From positions 3,939,001-4,003,000 of the forward strand of contig JAWNZC010000234.1 of NCBI GenBank assembly GCA_035771165.1: a DNA stretch of 64,000 bases, written 5' to 3'. A model generated the notes under the pieces. That model did not search any database, had not been told where the DNA came from, and saw only the letters and a program-made list of their open reading frames with translations. Below, piece by piece: positions 55,401 to 64,000 of this stretch. How positions within the stretch are numbered: position 1 is the first letter of the stretch; every line of letters starts with the position of its first letter. The stretch is from Paragorgia papillata (taxonomy: Eukaryota; Cnidaria; Anthozoa; Scleralcyonacea; Coralliidae). The position numbers and the translations under genes were made by a program.

Positions 55401-56540
55401 TTACTTTAAGTTTTTGGCTTGTATATTTTCTATAGCATGTTTATAACTTTGTTACATGCTGATATTTTTTATATGAATGTTGTGAAACACTTTTATTAAA
55501 CTATAAAAGCAAATAAACAGACTCACCTTCTCCTCGTTCGTGCCGCCATCTTGGAAAAGCTTGATTCCGTTTCTATATATATCCACGTAAATAGCGCCTG
55601 CGTCGCCTGACCGAACTCTTGGTTAGTGGCTCGATAAACAAAAAAGAATTAATACTTTATCGTGCACGGTTTTGAGCAAACGAACAAAATACGTGACCTT
55701 TCGGGCCAGTTTCGGCGAACTTTCGTCGCGTTCCGTTCGTTTGTGACGTAGTGATACAAGCAAACTCAACAGCTCATGGCATAGTGTGCTACTGCGCATG
55801 CGCAGTAGACACAAAAAGTTGTATCAAATTTTGCCCTGCCCCCCCCCCCCCCCCCCCCCCCCCCAGTGTATAACTGAGAAATATGAGCATTTCCCCCACT
55901 TATAATAATAAAATCTCTTGTTTAATGCCGAGTGAACTATAGCTTGACACTGAAGAAGACAAATCTCATGGACTGGAGCTACCAGACAAGCTGGCATCCA
56001 CAAAATCTTTGTTTTAATAATTATATTATATTGCCGCAATGCCATTACGTTCTTTTCATTCACACAAACTTTACCGAATCTTTACTGACGCCTTATCGAT
56101 TATCAAGCGTCGCATAATTCTGAAACTTTCCAAAAGGACAAAGAAAACGACATGGGAAGCATCGTTAGTTACTTTATAGAGCCTAATTATAAAGAAAAGG
56201 AATCTGTGACTTAATTAAAGGATAAAAATAATGGAATTTCATTTGTGTTGAGACAATACCAAGGCCAGGCGTTCCATTTTCACCTCACACTACTGCACAT
56301 TTACAATCTTGTATCGTGTAAACACAACGGCAAACATAAGCACTGGTCCAATGCAAACTTAATTGCTTTAATTTAAGGATTTTCAGTTAATTAGGTCAAG
56401 CTTTAGCTGAATAATTTGACCAGTCACAAAAGTGGTACATGTCCGAGCTAAAATTGATTTGGCCAGTCATCTTGACTGGTGACCTGCAGCCAGCCGTCAA
56501 GCCCTGATTAATAAACTTTTTTTCTGCTTTTTAATACTAG

Positions 56541-56749
56541 GCTGTAGATGAAGGGTCAGATACAAGAAGTATCATCTCTGGATTTGTTGATGATCCTGAA
56601 AATCACACATTTGGCATTGTCAACAAAAAAACAGGAAAGTACATGCCCAAGTCGGATTTCCTATTTAAGTTGGATATGTTGGTGACTTCACAAGAGTTGA
56701 CAGGATACATCTGCTTAGTCGAAAGAGAGGGTGAAGAATCACAACCTAG
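56541..56749 (+). CDS. Exon of the P-loop gene (69 codons plus 2 bases)
   Basis: Acceptor TTTTTAATACTAG, donor CCTAG|GTAAGC. It reads AVDEGSDTRSIISGFVDDPE, then GIVNKKTGKYMPKSDFLFKL and LTGYICLVEREGEE. Strand-rich, no recognised domain. It ends in phase 2, and the next exon begins with the missing base. Confidence 0.7.
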
Positions 56750-57881
56750 GTAAGCATTATATGGTATATTACACAGTGGCTAGAAGATGTGGGTACTTAT
56801 GAGTGCACACATTACTGGCTCAAATTTAGATGATTTAAAACTCACAGCAAAAGGTGGGAATTTTGTCTACGCGATATTGCCACTCGCAAGCGTGTTAGCG
56901 TGACATACGACAAATAGTACTCGGTACCTAGATGTAAGTGAAATATGGATGCTACGAGGGTTTTAGTTTCTAGTAAATTACTCATCCATATACATTGGAC
57001 ACCACAGGTTCTTGTCTTGTTTCATGGGTTAATCTTAATCAAAATTAAAAGAGAAATACAAGTGTGCCGCTTGTATAATTCAAATTTCATGATCAGGTAA
57101 AATATCGCTTAATTTATGCAAAAGACTTCATGGTTAACACGATTTTTCTTTACATACAAACAAATCTTGAACTTTTGAAAGTTTGTTTATAAAGTGGATA
57201 TAGAGTGGGGAAGTGGGTGGGGGTGTGCTACCCAACTGAGATGAACAAAACATTTCAGGTAAAGTCATGAAACATTCAGGTAAATAAATCTTTTAAATTG
57301 AAAAAGACTAAAGATATTACAATCCAAAAAATCAATAAAATTAATCTTAGATCTTTAGCAATCTTAAAGTACGCTAAAGTTTATACTCTGTAGTGTACTG
57401 GCCTACTCTGCTGAGACGAATTTCCTATTTTCCTTGGCCAGATGAAAAGAAACGTTAACAAATATTGAAATATTGGCATTGCATTTCGTGCATAGACTAT
57501 TATGCTAATTGTAACTTAATATTTTATAATGTTTAACTCCATTTCACTGACTGTTTTATACATATTTTAGCTGAAGAAAAATGTAAACTACCCTGTACTC
57601 TACTGGTTCTACTATCTTTATATCAGTGGCAGAACTAGTTGTGGCTTAGCTCTACCCAATGGCCTCTATATTTTGCTGGTTAAAGCAATTAATGCAGTAT
57701 TATTAAAGTGTTCGATTACATCAGCAACGCCTTGATACTGCATTTTTGTAACTGGTCCCCGTTTGGTCTTAATGTAAAAAAAAATTTATTAACTAAAAAT
57801 TTCCAAAACAAGTATTATCCAAGCCACTCAAAAATGTTTTTCAGATTGTTGTAACTATCTCTCCTTATATTATGTGTTTAG
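56750..57881. other. Intron
   Basis: AT-rich, no coding or repeat structure of note. Confidence 0.5.
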
Positions 57882-58667
57882 GAGAGCCTTTTTCAGTATA
57901 GACTCCACAAATACGAAAAGAGACTTCCTGAAAATATTGAACTCCACGTATGGAGGAGGTAACTTCACTTGCTCCCTAAATGATAGAGAAATGAGCGAAT
58001 ACATCCAGTTTAGAAAGAGAAGTGACACCACTTCCAAAAAAGAGATAGCAACTGTCCTTGGGAAACAACACGGTGCTAATACGTGGATACTGAATGGTAG
58101 TTGCTTTATCGACCAAGATGGGGCACTAATGGACCCATCGTCCAGCAAATATTTCTGGCTGTCAAATCTATATCACCATCCACGTGTCGCTCCACTCAGC
58201 AGCAGATGCGAGGTGGCAACACCATTATCATCATTATCTTTACATCCGCTGATCCTGCGGATGTTTCCACTTATGGAACACAACACATTCAGCTGCATAC
58301 TAATGCTAGGAGCCGTGGCCATGTCGATGCACTATGAGACCATACTAGCTATCCAGAAGAACTGTCCTGTAACTGTTGCTTTTGGAGAATCTGGTACTGG
58401 TAAGAGCACGGCATTGCTGGCAGCATTAAGTGCAGTTGGTGGTCACAAGCACAACATTTACTCCCGTACAAAAGAGAGTTATTTAGCGATATTGTCCAAC
58501 CAAACAGTACCAATTGGCTTAGATGACCCACAGTCGAACAAGAATGTTAGTGAATTGCTAATCGACCTGTACGGGGGGGCAAAGAATACAAGCGTTAAAC
58601 GTGGAGCCAATCAACCAATAGGAACCATCATTGCAACTGCAAACTTCACTCCGACTGAGAGTGCACG
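57882..58667 (+). CDS. Main exon of the P-loop gene (Walker A GESGTGKST)
   Basis: A 786-base exon between a TTTAG acceptor and a GTAAGT donor. The N-terminal half is unassigned (DSTNTKRDFLKILNSTYGGG). Walker A VTAVFGESGTGKSTALL-type sequence (here VAFGESGTGKSTALLAALSA) is followed by a Walker B-like TVPIGLDDPQ and by PIGTIIATANFTPTESAR, whose Asn-containing strand resembles sensor 1 of AAA+/SF3-type ATPases. My best comparison is the DUF927-type and viral-helicase-like ATPases, but I cannot name a family. It may be a host gene or a domesticated mobile-element ATPase. Confidence 0.8.
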
Positions 58668-58848
58668 GTAAGTACAAAAGGTGCAATATTCGTTGTCTTA
58701 ATGATGACTGAACTAAATAGTGATTTTATGTAATTTTTTCTGAAAATATTCAGTTTGTTCTGAAGTTAATTTAACAAGTTCATTATGAAGTTTGGCATGC
58801 AATTTTGCCCCGCGGTTTCATATAGCTATGGTTCATCTTATGCTTAAA

Positions 58849-59287
58849 CAGTGATGGATTTGCGGGGGTGCACACCCCTGGCCCTTGGCCTAGGGGGTGC
58901 AGGGGGGGTGCCAATTACTCAATTAATGCCTTGCTGCAGTGGGATGTGACGTGGCTTTTCATTGAAAATGTCAATCACATTTCTAATGTCTACCTTCCTT
59001 GTGATATCCCTAATAAAATCCATAAAACGTCCACTTTATCCCTAAATTTATTTGACACCTTCCAGGTTTGATAAAATGCACTATTGAAAACACGATTTAA
59101 AACTTTTAAATCTTTCTTCAAAGTACCGTCAGAATGCAGGAAATGCCATTTAAGAGGTCCAAATTTCAAAAATTTTCTTGGGGGACATGCGTCCGGACCA
59201 CCTAGGAATGGTTTGACTAAGGTTAAAAAAATTATAGATCCACCCCTGCAGCTCCCCCCGTACCAGATCAAGCTGGATCCATCACTG
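58849..59287. mobile_element. hAT-type non-autonomous element in an intron, 439 bp
   Basis: Ends CAGTGATGGATTTGC and GGATCCATCACTG are inverted. Flanked by TGCTTAAA and TGCTTGAA, an 8-bp duplication with one mismatch. Contains the AATGCAGGAAATGCCATTT dispersed-repeat core. Confidence 0.7.
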
Positions 59288-59350
59288 TGCTTGAAAACAT
59301 GCACTATTGGGGTATTACTAATCAATTGTTATTATGTGTGAGTTATATAG

Positions 59351-59621
59351 ATATGCATCTCGTTGCCTTCTCATTCCATTTAAAGAGCCGTGCATAGACA
59401 TTAACACCGATGAGAAAAGAAATGGATACCACCGTGTCACATCTGCAATGGACATGGCATCTGGAAGTGTTGGGTATATTATAAGTCTTGGTAAGTTATA
59501 CCAGGATGAGGGGGAACTCTACATCAGAAGCACCATCGAGCCATACGTGGCTGACGTTCTGAAAGGTGCTTTTCCACGAGTTCATAGAGGCTATTCTACT
59601 CTGCTCTGGTTTACTTTACAG
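59351..59621 (+). CDS. Exon of the P-loop gene (90 codons)
   Basis: Acceptor GTTATATAG, donor CAG|GTACAA. It reads YASRCLLIPFKEPCIDINTD, then VTSAMDMASGSVGYIISLGK and DVLKGAFPRVHRGYSTLLWF. The R-C-L-IPF arrangement shortly after the ATPase core could hold an arginine finger. Phases match at both junctions. Confidence 0.75.
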
Positions 59622-60496
59622 GTACAACATAACTTCTTGTGTTGTAACGTACATTACAGATACACTGTGTAAATGAAAAAAGGGCTGAAACGACCAAAAA
59701 TGAGGGCAATACCATTATGGAAAATAGATACTTTCAAAGGTTAATATGATTCTGTTAAGCCTTTCCACCATGAACTTTGGCCTTCTAACCGCAAATGGTT
59801 AGGCTGAAAAAAAATATAGGCAAATGGTTAGGCTGAGAAAAAAATATAGGCAAATGGTTAGGCTGAAAAAAAAAAATAGGGGTTGTTTCCGCCTTTTATT
59901 ATTTGCAGTGTTAATACACAAGTTATTCTACTAAATTTTGACGTAGCAGGTATTGCATTAGCGAGGTTCAGATCACGCTACCGCTACCATAAATGTGGTT
60001 AATCTGATGTAATGTTCGTTTTTTCGTCTTGTAGTCATAGTTGGTTTTAATCCTGGTATCGTAAAACACTTTCTTTTTGCACTAGGTTTGAGACCTGCGA
60101 CCATTACTGAACGTAAAAACAATATTTGACATGCTTACATGTAATTATATTTACGGTTGCGGTAGTGGAAGTGTGATGTGAACCTCGCTAATGTAACACT
60201 GCGCTAAAATAAGTTTCTTCAAATTATGTTCTTAAGCCGGTTTTCCACTTGAAATTTTTTTTGCGCGAATCGATGTTTCTATTGTAAATATTGAATAGAT
60301 TTCTAATTAGTTCCAGCTGAGAGCTCATAAGACAAAAGAAAAATTCAATTAGCGCGAATTTTTTTGAAAGTGGAAAAGCAGTTTTAAGCCCGTTTTCTAC
60401 TTACACATTTCGGTCGCTGTCAGGGAAATTTGTCTCGCCGCTGAGCAGATACATTTTTGAATGTTTTTACATTACATGTTTATTCGAATGTTGCAG
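59622..60496. other. Intron with 29-bp tandem repeat
   Basis: GGCAAATGGTTAGGCTGA followed by an A-rich tail and TATA is repeated three times at 59789-59880. The rest is unremarkable. Confidence 0.5.
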
Positions 60497-60730
60497 ATAT
60501 TGAAAGGTAGTGAACTGGAATTCCTTGAGGAAGAACTTCTTCAGTACTTTGAAACTGTAATCGCTGAATGCGTGTTGACTCATCAAAGGAAGGATAGCAA
60601 CAAAAAAGGCACTGTCACCAAGAAAATTATTAATATTGATGTCAATGAGAGTAAAAGTAAAATGCTTTTGAATCCCGAAAAGTTAGGTGACCTGCTAACC
60701 ACGAACTTTAACAAACTTTCGCATCAGCAG
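60497..60730 (+). CDS. Exon of the P-loop gene (78 codons)
   Basis: Acceptor ATGTTGCAG, donor CAG|GTTTGT, phase 0 on both sides. Helical and acidic at first (GSELEFLEEELLQYFETVIA), then basic (HQRKDSNKKGTVTKK) and helical again (LGDLLTTNFNKLSHQQ). Confidence 0.75.
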
Positions 60731-60807
60731 GTTTGTACGATGTAACTCGTTTATATTCTATCGTATGAAGTTGGTACATAACAGTACATGTATTATTGTT
60801 TCCCCAG

Positions 60808-61005
60808 GTTTTGACTTTTTGCAGAGCTGGCATAAAGCACAAGGGGCAGGAGGCTATTGGTATTCATTACTATGAAGAAGTAGGAGAGTTTCTTCTCCCT
60901 TATGTTAGTAAGATTCGCGCTTACTTGAAATTGACTGGTAATGGAGAAGCAAATGTTACCAGGAGCTTTCTGGATGAGAAGTTCGTGAAAAGGAACATCA
61001 CTTCG
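60808..61005 (+). CDS. Exon of the P-loop gene (66 codons)
   Basis: Acceptor TTTCCCCAG, donor TCG|GTAATT, phase 0 on both sides. It reads VLTFCRAGIKHKGQEAIGIH, YYEEVGEFLLPYVSKIRAYL and ARNVTRS-type RSFLDEKFVKR. No domain recognised. Confidence 0.75.
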
Positions 61006-61196
61006 GTAATTAATATATCAAAGAGGATATTACACGGTGGCACAAAGATATGGGATATATGTCACCTCACATTTTCTAGTAAAACACTTTTTATCATCTA
61101 TATAATAAAACAATAATTTATTATTATTATTAATAATATATTGTTCATATTATTTGCTTTACTTAGGACACAATTGTTATTGATATGACATTTTAG

Positions 61197-61310
61197 ATTG
61201 TTTGTTCTGGGGATTTGAAAAATGCCAAACACAGGAAATGCGACATTATTATCCTGGCGATATTCTCGGAGGAGCAAAGAATAAACATACTGAGAGGTGG
61301 GATAAATTAA
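61197..61310 (+). CDS. Probable last exon of the P-loop gene (37 codons and stop)
   Basis: Acceptor GACATTTTAG, phase 0 entry. It reads IVCSGDLKNAKHRKCDIIIL, then FSEEQRINILRG, and stops at TAA. A donor-like AG|GTGGGA near 61296 could instead continue the gene. Confidence 0.5.
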   Translation: MVCSGDLKNAKHRKCDIIILAIFSEEQRINILRGGIN

Positions 61311-63007
61311 TTATATTATCATTACAACTATTACAAATATACGATAATGGAAATGATCCTTTAATTAACTGCATGGAAATAGCATGTCTGTTAGAAACTT
61401 CACTTATTAATTATTTGAAAGTTTTCATGGCGATTATGATAATATAGATTATTTTTGTTTTTATCTAATTCTACTGATAAAGCTAGTTCCGAATTAAGCA
61501 ATGAGTTTGGAATTGTTAGTTTTCAAAATAAAATTTACTGACTATAATATATCCAGTAACATTTAAACAAACGAAATAAAACTCCATTCCGTAGTCCTAA
61601 TAATATTAATAAACACTGTCTATATCAACCGAGTAAAAACACCATTAGAAACGTGTATTTTCGTCAAATTTCGATCACTGCATAAATTTATTTCTAATCA
61701 AGTTTCTTCTAATCAGGCAGGGGATATAGGTATCATCCTCGTTATGGGAACGCTCTAATTCCATAGAGAAATCGCGCGTTAAATATCTAACTGTCATATA
61801 CCACCATGATTTTCTATTCAGTATATATAGGTCCAAAATTGTTCAATTTACTTTTGTTTTGAAAAACTCTAAACTCTAATTGTTACAAAGCGCTAAAGGT
61901 GCTGTTACACAATGCAATTTTTCTTGCAACTTGCAACAAATTTACTCGTGAAAAAAAATTGTAAGTTGCAGGAAGGGTGTTACACGTTCAGCAACTTGCG
62001 ATTTTTGTTGTAAGTTGCTGTATGTAATTTAATTTTAATTGATGAGAAAGTCCAGTTTATAGAATAAACTTTTTTCTCACCACTTTGTCCGCATTTTTTC
62101 TTAACTATTTTAACTCCTGGGTAATCGAAATTATATTTCATACCTGAAAACGTTTTATTTGGTGCTGACTGTAACATTATAATTTGCATTATGATTATAG
62201 CTTTAAATGGAAAGGAAGTGCAACTACAGCATTTGGGTAAGCAAACGACATAAATTGCATATTACTGTCAACATTTTTCAAGTGTTATGACTTATGCTCC
62301 ATTTTATTAAACTGGTCTAAACTGCAAACACTAGTCAAAAGCCTTGGATTGAGCGAAGACTGTCATGAATATCATGATTTATATACTCCACTAGTGATAC
62401 TATAGTTCAGCACTCTACGTCTCTACCAACTGAGCTGTACAATTCGTCTATAAGCAAGATCGTCATAAGTTGTCATTTGTGAGCTACCGGTTATTTTCCG
62501 ATGCTGAAGACAGACAAATTATGACATTTTGCTATAGACAACTTCAATATTTGATTTATCATTATTAATAGTTGAACTGTCTAAAATGTAAAATTACAGA
62601 TGACCATAAATGATAATTCTCTCTGCCTTCGGTGTAAAATGTTCGTAAAATTTACTTCTGCAATTATTGTTTTTGATCTCACTATAGATTCTGAAGTATA
62701 GATTCTGAAGTATATTGTTCTTATGGATATACTTTTATAGATTTCTTGTTTTCACTTGTCCTTGCTTCTAAATAGTACAAATACTTTCGATTTATTCTTC
62801 GGACAGCTTAATAACAAATTGTTGTGCCTGCATCTCGTACAAAGAAAAGAAAATTATTTGCAGCAAAAAATATTTGCAAGCGGTTAGTTGCATGTGAATT
62901 AACCAATCAAAAATGTGTGATAGAAACGAATTAAATATAAATTAGTTTACTTGAACATTGTATATAGGCTCTGATTTTATATACGATGAAGTGTTTGTTG
63001 GACCAAC
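61311..63007. other. Non-coding stretch right of the P-loop gene
   Basis: No supported gene. A repeat with TGTTACACAATGCAATTTTT and TTGCAACTTGCAAC words lies at 61900-62030, and a tRNA-like remnant near 62400. Confidence 0.4.
62395..62450 (-). repeat. tRNA-like/SINE remnant
   Basis: The minus strand contains ACAGCTCAGTTGGTAGAG, an A-box/D-arm sequence of a tRNA, but no B box or acceptor stem follows. A tRNA-derived SINE head or pseudo-tRNA is likely. Confidence 0.35.
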
Positions 63008-63296
63008 ATAGTCAATTGAGATATGGCCTGGAAACTCGGCAAACTTCAAAGCGCCTATAATGAGCTGTGATTTTATGTTGAACCGTACCTTACACCGTGC
63101 ACATCCTTTGTTTTAGGTTTATTAATATTTAAATAGCACGGTTGAGTGATTGAATTGAAACATTGCTATTGGACAATTCGTTCATTATACTAAAATACAA
63201 TGTGTTCAGTGACCGTGCACAAAAATGCATAAAGGTGAACAAAAAGATAGACCAAAGACTTTAGCTGAGTTTCCAGACCATATCTCGATTGACTAT
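63008..63296. mobile_element. MITE with about 30-bp inverted ends, 289 bp
   Basis: ATAGTCAATTGAGATATGG at the left and CCATATCTCGATTGACTAT at the right are inverted. The flanks GGACCAAC and GGACCATT match at 6 of 8 positions. A diverged copy lies at about 49340-49625. Confidence 0.65.
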
Positions 63297-63468
63297 GGAC
63301 CATTATACAATACTCTGGTTGCTATGCGTGTTTTCATTGGTTGTTGGCCATGATCTATTAGAGGACAGACACATGGTCACGTCAGATCACGTCAGCTGAC
63401 TTGCTTTTTTCCTTCTTCATGCCCCCAAATCCGGCAAGAGTTTCGACAAAAACCTTTTAAATTTTAAA

Positions 63469-63653
63469 ACAAATAGATTCCATTTTTTTGTTGTCTGTTC
63501 AGTTATAGATGCACAGAAGACGTCACAACGTGGTAAGAACATCAGTGACCCACTCGACTGCGTCTCGTGGGCCACTTTTTTGTTCTTACCACGTTGTGAC
63601 GTCATCTGTGCATCTATAACTGAACAGACAACGGCAAAATGGAATCTATTTGT
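63469..63653. mobile_element. Hairpin MITE, about 185 bp
   Basis: The arms of about 80 bases are near-perfect complements: ACAAATAGATTCCATTTT and AAAATGGAATCTATTTGT at the ends, GACGTCACAACGTGGTAAGA and its complement near the centre. No coding capacity. Confidence 0.75.
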
Positions 63654-63709
63654 TAAACTGATTGATCATGGAGTGCAAAATTAACAATTAGACAACGATC
63701 CAGAGTTTT

Positions 63710-64000
63710 CTATGAGTTGAGTTGTCTAATTGTTTTAGTATCAACCACAAACAACTTTTCTTTAATGTAAGAAGTCTTATCAACATTGTTCCAAATCTCA
63801 GATAGTTTTACCTTTTTTTTGCAGAAGTCTCCCATTAATACCCCATACAAAATGTAGAGTAGTTCGATGACATATGGTAACAATCGCTCACAAAACACGA
63901 GATTGTAATTACTTTGCTTCAAATTTGGTGTAGATATACTCCATAGGCATAAGCAAATTAATTTTCTTATTTGAGAATGGCAAACTGAATAAATTTCCAC
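63710..64000 (-). CDS. Open frame running off the right edge (at least 96 aa)
   Basis: Ends KKVKLSEIWNNVDKTSYIKE and VVDTKTIRQLNS. The composition looks coding (varied, charged), but no domain is recognised, and the upstream part (LLPYVIELLYILYGVLMGDF) is hydrophobic. It may be an exon or a transposon fragment; the rest is outside the window. Confidence 0.3.
   Translation of the reverse strand: MEIYSVCHSQIRKLICLCLWSISTPNLKQSNYNLVFCERLLPYVIELLYILYGVLMGDFCKKKVKLSEIWNNVDKTSYIKEKLFVVDTKTIRQLNS

Larger units (their letters stand above)
52315..56540. other. Intron with repeats
   Basis: Holds a repeat flanked by inverted AGCCTGAAATAA ends (about 52570-53047), a dispersed repeat with a G run at 53700-53800, an antisense LINE fragment, and a 26-base C run at 55838-55864. 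A possible small exon (KMATAALVQHWQELLKKS, about 53484-53568, GTGAGT donor) does not fit the phase of its neighbours. Confidence 0.45.

Noticed and set aside
62395..62450. Functional tRNA gene
   Set aside because: Only the D-arm/A-box part is present; no anticodon stem, B box or acceptor stem pairs.

Overview
The window is animal nuclear DNA. It has spliced genes, LTR, DIRS and LINE retroelement remains, several short inverted-repeat transposons and a 4.5-kb minisatellite. The dispersed repeats with CCTCGTCCCCAGGGC- or CTCTGGGAACGAG-type ends, and the relatives I recall for the other repeats, suggest an anthozoan cnidarian (coral or anemone). That assignment is an inference. The window is dominated by two integrated DNA-virus-like elements of the Polinton/Maverick-adintovirus world.

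Element 1 (1 to about 6.25 kb) runs off the left edge. It carries an adenain/Ulp1-type cysteine protease, a major capsid protein, a basic core-like protein, a penton-like minor capsid protein, a retroviral-type integrase with a C-terminal chromodomain, and a small protein with an N-myristoylation signal. All visible frames are open. The next 7 kb holds a decayed BEL/Pao LTR retrotransposon (7038-11403, itself hit by a hAT-type MITE) and a frameshifted rhodopsin-type GPCR fragment.

Element 2 (13427-34363, 20.9 kb) is complete. It has 200-bp terminal inverted repeats that look identical by eye and a perfect 6-bp target-site duplication, AATGCT. About 25 open genes show no visible damage, so the insertion is young. 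Replication and transcription genes are a protein-primed type family-B DNA polymerase, an archaeo-eukaryotic primase with a PriCT-2-like tail, a zinc-ribbon transcription factor and a C2H2 protein. Virion genes are an A32/FtsK-like packaging ATPase, a capsid protein, a penton-like protein, and two neighbouring fibre genes that share an N-terminal MSYYYGY tail but differ in the head: collagen stalk plus C1q/TNF-like knob, versus coiled coil plus LamG-like lectin. There are also an integrase, a set of small membrane proteins, and a myristoylated protein homologous to the one in element 1. I found no protease. Nearly every gene starts inside an AATAAATG-type motif, and many gene ends are followed by a perfect hairpin. 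This points to an element-encoded transcription programme like that of poxviruses, mimiviruses and Mavirus.

From 34.4 to 42 kb is non-coding DNA packed with nested fold-back and hAT-type elements. At 41932-42180 there is a candidate first exon, followed by the 10-bp minisatellite (42.4-46.9 kb), further MITEs, a DIRS-like relic (49.2-51.9 kb) and an (AC)30 tract. From 52.2 to 61.3 kb a multi-exon gene on the + strand encodes a P-loop NTPase that I do not recognise. Its exon phases agree at every junction. The right end (61.3-64 kb) holds MITEs, a tRNA-like remnant and an open frame that runs off the edge.
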